A DNA stretch of 10,720 nucleotides from DASRCB01 sp035653295 (lineage in GTDB: Bacteria > Acidobacteriota > Terriglobia > Bryobacterales > Bryobacteraceae), in NCBI GenBank assembly GCA_035653295.1, contig DASRCB010000410.1, positions 1 through 10,720 on the forward strand. The letters are read 5' to 3'. The notes beneath the pieces are model-generated. The model was given only the letters and a program-made list of their open reading frames with translations, was not told the origin of the DNA and made no database searches. A program made the position numbers and the translations under genes. Positions within the stretch are counted from its first letter, which is position 1; every line of letters starts with the position of its first letter. Positions 6,913-10,720 of the stretch are shown here, in pieces.

Positions 6913-7713
6913 CTACTCGAGGTGAATCTGTGAGACGTCGATCGTCGCCGGCGGATAGTGCAGCTTCATGCGCTCCAGCGTGCCGTTCACGATTTCCGAA
7001 ACCGCCTGGTTGCGGAACCATTTGTGATTCGACGGGATCACGTACCACGGCGCATACTTGGTGCTGCACTTGGTCAGCGCATCCTCGTACGCCTCCATAT
7101 ACGCGTCCCAGTGCTCTCGCTCCTTGAAATCCTGCAGCGACAGCTTCCAGTTCTTCGATGGGTCCGAGAGGCGTGCCTGCAGGCGGTCGCGCTGCTCCTC
7201 CCGGCTGATCTGCAGGTAGAACTTGAGAATGGTCACGCTGTTCTCCACCAGCATCTGCTCGAAATCGTTGATCTGCCGGTAGCGTTCTGACCAGACCTTC
7301 TTCGGCACGAGCTCGTGGACGCGCGCCACCAGCACGTCTTCGTAATGCGAGCGGTTGAAGATCCCGATGAACCCTCGCGGCGGGACATGCTGGTGCACGC
7401 GCCACAGGAAATCGTGGTCCAGCTCCAGCGGCGTGGGCGCCTTGAACGAAGTCACCTGGCAGCCCTGCGGGTTCACCCCCGACATGACATGCCGGATCGT
7501 GCCATCCTTGCCGCCGGCGTCCACGGTCTGGAGCACGATGAGCAGGGCAAAGCGCTTGTCGGCGTACAGCAGGTCCTGCAACTCCGCGAGCCGCCTGCGG
7601 TGTTTCTCGAGCAGGCGCGCGTCCTTTTTATGGCCGGCGGTGTCCGAGGGGTCGCGCTTATCGACATGGGCGCGATGGCCGGGCTCGACGATGAACTCCT
7701 TGGCAAGCTTCAT
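6913..7713 (-). CDS. ppk2: Polyphosphate:nucleotide phosphotransferase, PPK2 family
   Basis: A 266-residue cytoplasmic P-loop kinase of the PPK2 family (the TIGR03709-like branch), which moves phosphate between polyphosphate and nucleoside mono- or diphosphates. Walker A is DAGGKDGT with K69. The family block GVNPQGCQVTSFKAP is at 79-93, FNRSHYED (Walker B side) at 119-126, and the arginine-rich lid ISREEQRDRLQARL starts at 169. SNHKWFRNQAVSEIV near the C-terminus is also typical. Length fits the family (about 260-300). I chose ATG at 7713 because MKLAKEF is where family similarity begins; the frame stays open further upstream, but that extension is Arg/Pro-rich and lies over the divergent GH42 gene. 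No good Shine-Dalgarno precedes the start. Whether AMP, ADP or both are accepted cannot be read directly. Convergent with the DHOD-like gene, divergent from GH42. Confidence 0.93.
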   Translation of the reverse strand: MKLAKEFIVEPGHRAHVDKRDPSDTAGHKKDARLLEKHRRRLAELQDLLYADKRFALLIVLQTVDAGGKDGTIRHVMSGVNPQGCQVTSFKAPTPLELDHDFLWRVHQHVPPRGFIGIFNRSHYEDVLVARVHELVPKKVWSERYRQINDFEQMLVENSVTILKFYLQISREEQRDRLQARLSDPSKNWKLSLQDFKEREHWDAYMEAYEDALTKCSTKYAPWYVIPSNHKWFRNQAVSEIVNGTLERMKLHYPPATIDVSQIHLE

Positions 7714-7742
7714 GGCTTCATTGTGATGTAATCGGTTGCACG
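7714..7742. promoter_or_regulatory. 29-base divergent start-to-start gap
   Basis: The whole space between the ppk2 and GH42 start codons. It is AT-richer than its flanks. TGTAAT at 7727-7732 on the plus strand resembles a -10 box and would place transcription start within a few bases of the GH42 ATG. TTGGCA at 7700-7705 is -35-like, but a 21-base spacer is too long. Neither start has a clear Shine-Dalgarno, so leaderless transcripts are possible. Weak call. Confidence 0.3.
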
Positions 7743-10004
7743 ATGCGAGTCCTGACCACGGTTCTTCTGGCGGCGTCCCTGGCCTGTGCCGCGGTTCCCG
7801 ACTTCTATCCCGTGGGTGTCTGGTACGGCGGCGGCAAGGCGCGCGCGCCGATGCTGGAGCGCAACCCTCGCTCGAAAAAGGAGGCATGGCGGAAAGACCT
7901 GCGACAGATCAGAGCGCTCGGCTTCAACACCGTTCGCGCGTGGATCGACTGGGCCAGTGGCGAGCCCGCTCCCGGCCAGTACGATTTTTCCACCATCGAT
8001 GTGATCCTGGAGCTTGCCGAGCAGGAGCACCTGAAGGTCCTCGTGCAGGTGTACATGGACTCGGCGCCGCGCTGGGTCGGCGATAAGTATCCCGATTCTC
8101 TGTTCGTATCTTCCAACGGACAGGCAGTGAAGCCCGAGTCATCGCCCGGTTACTGCCGCGATCATCCCGGCGTGCGCGCGGCGGACGACGGGTTCTACAC
8201 CGCGCTGGCGAAGCACGCCTCGCGCAGTCCGGCATTCATCGGCTTCGACCTGTGGAGCGAGCCGCACGTCATCAACTGGGCCGACCCCACTTATATCTAT
8301 AACCCGGAATTTTGCTTCTGCCGTAACACCGTCGCCCGCTTCCGTCGCTGGCTGCAGAAGAAATACGGCACTCTCGACAACCTGAACGCCGCCTGGTACC
8401 GGCGCTTCGCATCATGGGAGCAGGTGGAGCCTGGGCGCATGAGCACCATCCTCTCCTATACCGACTACATCGACTGGAAGACCTTCATCGCCGACAAGCT
8501 CGGCGAGGACCTGCGCGACCGGTATCAGGCAGTGAAAAGCGCCGCGCCCGGCGTGCTGGCCATGAGCCATGCCGCCGGCGTCGGACTCTTCTCCTCACCG
8601 CTGTGGTGGGAGGGGCAGTCGGACGACTGGGATATGGCCTCGCAGATCGATTACTACGGTACGTCCTTCTATCCGAAGCACTCGGCATTCGTGGACCGCG
8701 ATGTCTACTGGCGTGCGGCGCTGCTCGATTTCACACGTTCATTCGCTTATGACGGGGGGCGGAATGGCTTTCAGATCGGTGAGTTACAGGGCGGATTCGG
8801 AACCATCGCGCTGAATGTAAGCCCCACCGTAAGTCCGGAAGATACTCGGCTGTGGACGTGGTCCGCAATCGCGCGCGGCGCCAAAGGCATCTTCTACTAC
8901 GCCTGGTATCCGATGAGTTCGGGTTATGAATCGGGCGGGTACGGCCTGAATCAGCTCGATGGAACGATCACGGATCGTGCAAAGGTCGCGGGCGGAATCG
9001 CGGCGGTGGTGGATCGCAATCAGGAAGTCTTCCTGCATGCGCGTCCGCCGCGCGCCGAGGTTGCCATCGTTTACAACCCGCTGGTCTATTTCGTCGGCGG
9101 CCGCCAGCGCGACACCGAGTACGGCGGGCCACAGGGAGAAGTCGCCGGAATCGAGCGCGATTCGCTGCTGGGGCTGCATCGCGCGCTGTTTCCGCTCAAC
9201 GTGCCGGTGGATTACGTCCATATCGAGCATCTCGACAATCTGAAACAGTACAAGCTCGTCTACGTCCCGTATCCGCCCATGCTGCCGGAGAGTGCGGCGC
9301 CGCGGCTCCGGGAGTATGTGGAGAACGGCGGCGTCCTCGTGGCGGAAGCGCGGCTCGGCTGGAACAACGAGCGCGGTTACGCATCGGAACGGATTCCGGG
9401 CATGGGCCTTGCGGAGGTGATGGGCTGCCGCGAGAGCGCGGTGCAGACCGGCGCGCATGGGCGTACGGAACTGCACTGGGACGACACGGCTATCGGAGGT
9501 GCTCTGGTGCTGCCGGCGCGCTGGTACGAGGAAACGCTGCAGCCGCTCCGGCCGGATGCCCGGGTGGTCGCGCGCTTTGCGGACGGACGTCCCGCCGCCG
9601 TCGCGTCGATCTTCGGCAAGGGCCGCACGGTGATGCTCGGCTCCTACGTGAGCGCCGCGTACCAGACCGGGCCAACCGATGCCGTCGCGCGCTTCTATGG
9701 GGCGCTGCTCGACTGGGCGGGCGTCACACGGCCGGTGGTCGTCGAGGGCGGCCAACTCGAGGCGCACTGGCTGGAATCGAACGATTCGCTGTTGCTCTTC
9801 GCGCTGAACCACGGCGACACGGCTGTGGATGCAACGGTCACCCTGAGGCCGGCCGCCCACGCCTCCGGCGCACTCGACCTTGTGACGGGTGAAGCGCTGA
9901 AGGTGAACGGCGGCGCCGTGCGCCTGCATGTTCGGGCGAGAGACGTCCGGGTGTTGAGGATCAGCACCGGTGCGACGCAGAGCCTTCCGGCCCCCGCAGG
10001 ATAA
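7743..10004 (+). CDS. Exported GH42-type beta-galactosidase-like glycoside hydrolase
   Basis: A 753-residue enzyme with a GH42 layout. Residues 1-16 form a short signal peptide (hydrophobic core TVLLAASLACA, AXA-type site ACA, likely cut before AVPDF). The (beta/alpha)8 catalytic barrel spans about 20-410, a GATase-like trimerisation domain about 437-640 (VPYPPMLPESAAPRLREYV at 506 onward), and a beta C-terminal domain follows. Likely acid/base is E173 in DLWSEPH and nucleophile E347 in IGELQGG, by position after strands 4 and 7. The Cys cluster that binds zinc in many GH42 enzymes is partly kept: C138, C191 and C193 are present, but the fourth ligand position is T196. FRRWLQKKYGTLDNLNAAW right after it is typical of the family. 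Most GH42 enzymes are cytoplasmic, so the signal peptide suggests extracytoplasmic cleavage of galactosides or related plant glycans. The exact substrate is open. No clear Shine-Dalgarno precedes ATG 7743. Confidence 0.88.
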   Translation: MRVLTTVLLAASLACAAVPDFYPVGVWYGGGKARAPMLERNPRSKKEAWRKDLRQIRALGFNTVRAWIDWASGEPAPGQYDFSTIDVILELAEQEHLKVLVQVYMDSAPRWVGDKYPDSLFVSSNGQAVKPESSPGYCRDHPGVRAADDGFYTALAKHASRSPAFIGFDLWSEPHVINWADPTYIYNPEFCFCRNTVARFRRWLQKKYGTLDNLNAAWYRRFASWEQVEPGRMSTILSYTDYIDWKTFIADKLGEDLRDRYQAVKSAAPGVLAMSHAAGVGLFSSPLWWEGQSDDWDMASQIDYYGTSFYPKHSAFVDRDVYWRAALLDFTRSFAYDGGRNGFQIGELQGGFGTIALNVSPTVSPEDTRLWTWSAIARGAKGIFYYAWYPMSSGYESGGYGLNQLDGTITDRAKVAGGIAAVVDRNQEVFLHARPPRAEVAIVYNPLVYFVGGRQRDTEYGGPQGEVAGIERDSLLGLHRALFPLNVPVDYVHIEHLDNLKQYKLVYVPYPPMLPESAAPRLREYVENGGVLVAEARLGWNNERGYASERIPGMGLAEVMGCRESAVQTGAHGRTELHWDDTAIGGALVLPARWYEETLQPLRPDARVVARFADGRPAAVASIFGKGRTVMLGSYVSAAYQTGPTDAVARFYGALLDWAGVTRPVVVEGGQLEAHWLESNDSLLLFALNHGDTAVDATVTLRPAAHASGALDLVTGEALKVNGGAVRLHVRARDVRVLRISTGATQSLPAPAG

Positions 10005-10013
10005 TGGCCATAC

Positions 10014-10720
10014 ATGCTGCTGGCCGACATCGTCGAGACCTCCCGCCGCATCGCCGAAACGTCTAAACGCCTCGAGAAAACAGATCTTCTTGCCCAGTTG
10101 CTCCGTCGCGCGCACGGGGACGAAATCCCGATCGTCGTAGCCTGGCTCTCGGCGCGCACGCCGCAGGGCAGGATCGGCGTTGGATGGCGCACGCTCCAGG
10201 AAGCCGCCGCCGACCCGGCGCCTGAAGCAACGCTCGAAGTAGCCGATGTCGATCGCCGCCTTGCCGCCATCGCCGCGACACAGGGCAGCGGCTCGGAGCG
10301 CCAGAGGATCGGCCTCGTGCACGATCTGCTCTCCAAATCTACGGCCCAGGAGCAGGAGTTCCTCACCGGGCTCCTCATGGGCGAACTCCGTCAGGGCGCG
10401 CTGGAGGGCCTCATGGTGGATGCCGTCGCGAAGGCATCAGGCGCCGCGGCCGATCGTGTGCGGCGAGCGTGCATGATGACCGGCGATGTCGCCGTGGTTG
10501 CGCGATCGGTGCTGGAAAAAGGCGAAACGGCGCTGGATGAACACAGCGTGCAGTTGTTCCGGCCGGTGCAGCCCATGCTGGCGCAGACCGCCGGCGACAT
10601 CGAGGAGGCGCTGGAAGAACTGGGCGAGGCCGCGCTCGAATACAAAATGGACGGCGCGCGCATTCAGGTGCACCGATCCGGCGATGATGTGGTGGTCTAT
10701 TCGCGGCGTCTGAACGACGT
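10014..10720 (+). CDS. lig: ATP-dependent DNA ligase, LigB type (5' part; runs off the window)
   Basis: The first 235 codons of an ATP-dependent DNA ligase, open to the right edge; the full protein is probably about 500-530 residues. It seals nicks in DNA by way of an enzyme-AMP intermediate. The N-terminal region matches the mycobacterial LigB type: MLLADIVETSRRIAETSKRL, then VAWLSARTPQGRIGVGW (41-57), LLMGELRQGALEGLM (about 124-138) and FRPVQPMLAQT before the active site. K211 in EYKMDGAR is the lysine that is adenylated, and YSRRLND at the window edge is the next nucleotidyl-transferase motif. This part corresponds to the DNA-binding domain plus the start of the adenylation domain; OB-fold motifs lie outside. 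It starts nine bases after the GH42 stop with a weak AGGA 12 bases upstream, so it may share that transcript, although no functional link is evident. It is not the LigD type. Confidence 0.93.
   Translation, partial: MLLADIVETSRRIAETSKRLEKTDLLAQLLRRAHGDEIPIVVAWLSARTPQGRIGVGWRTLQEAAADPAPEATLEVADVDRRLAAIAATQGSGSERQRIGLVHDLLSKSTAQEQEFLTGLLMGELRQGALEGLMVDAVAKASGAAADRVRRACMMTGDVAVVARSVLEKGETALDEHSVQLFRPVQPMLAQTAGDIEEALEELGEAALEYKMDGARIQVHRSGDDVVVYSRRLND

Noticed and set aside
7743..7800. Lipoprotein signal on the GH42 enzyme because of C15
   Set aside because: The residues before C15 are S-L-A, which do not fit the usual L-[AS]-[GA]-C lipobox; an AXA-type cleavage is more likely.
7714..7887. Upstream extension of ppk2 to an ATG at 7887
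   Set aside because: The added 58 residues are Arg/Pro-rich, unlike PPK2, and lie over the signal peptide and first strands of the GH42 enzyme; family similarity begins at 7713.
8784..10322. Long minus-strand frame opposite GH42 and the ligase start (512 codons)
   Set aside because: It spans two recognisable plus-strand genes and their junction; its composition is that of an antisense shadow.

Overview
The window is G+C-rich, densely coding bacterial chromosome. No single gene fixes the taxon. However, an ATP-dependent LigB-type DNA ligase, a large single-chain pyruvate:ferredoxin oxidoreductase (PFOR), a signal-peptide-bearing GH42 glycosidase, a small protein with an STGPRT...NALKHGL motif and TGACCCC heptamer repeats together look most like an acidobacterium of the Solibacter/Bryobacter kind. 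That placement is inference.

Layout. Bases 1-705 hold no gene I can support; they contain a truncated direct repeat at the left edge and an AT-rich patch upstream of the first gene. Bases 706-2015 carry two overlapping small genes (GTGA junction) that look like tandem divergent members of one uncharacterised helical family. The tail of the second runs into a repeat cluster (about 1720-2076) whose units are read in different frames, and its stop codon lies inside a TGACCCC heptamer array. After a 291-base intergenic stretch come nifJ (2307-5867) and, one base after its stop, a dihydroorotate-dehydrogenase-like flavoprotein gene (5869-6876), clearly an operon.

A 36-base convergent gap with a hairpin separates these from ppk2 (minus strand, 6913-7713), a polyphosphate:nucleotide phosphotransferase. 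Only 29 bases away, divergently, starts an exported GH42 beta-galactosidase-like enzyme (7743-10004). It is followed after 9 bases by an ATP-dependent DNA ligase gene that runs off the right edge.

How the genes work together. NifJ interconverts pyruvate and acetyl-CoA with ferredoxin or flavodoxin. The coupled flavoprotein keeps the DHOD barrel but has Tyr where the catalytic Cys/Ser should be, so it probably uses the FMN fold for another reaction linked to PFOR; this is the most interesting functional question here. PPK2, GH42 and ligase are recognisable families without an obvious shared pathway. I see no tRNA, rRNA, CRISPR array, transposase gene or defence system.
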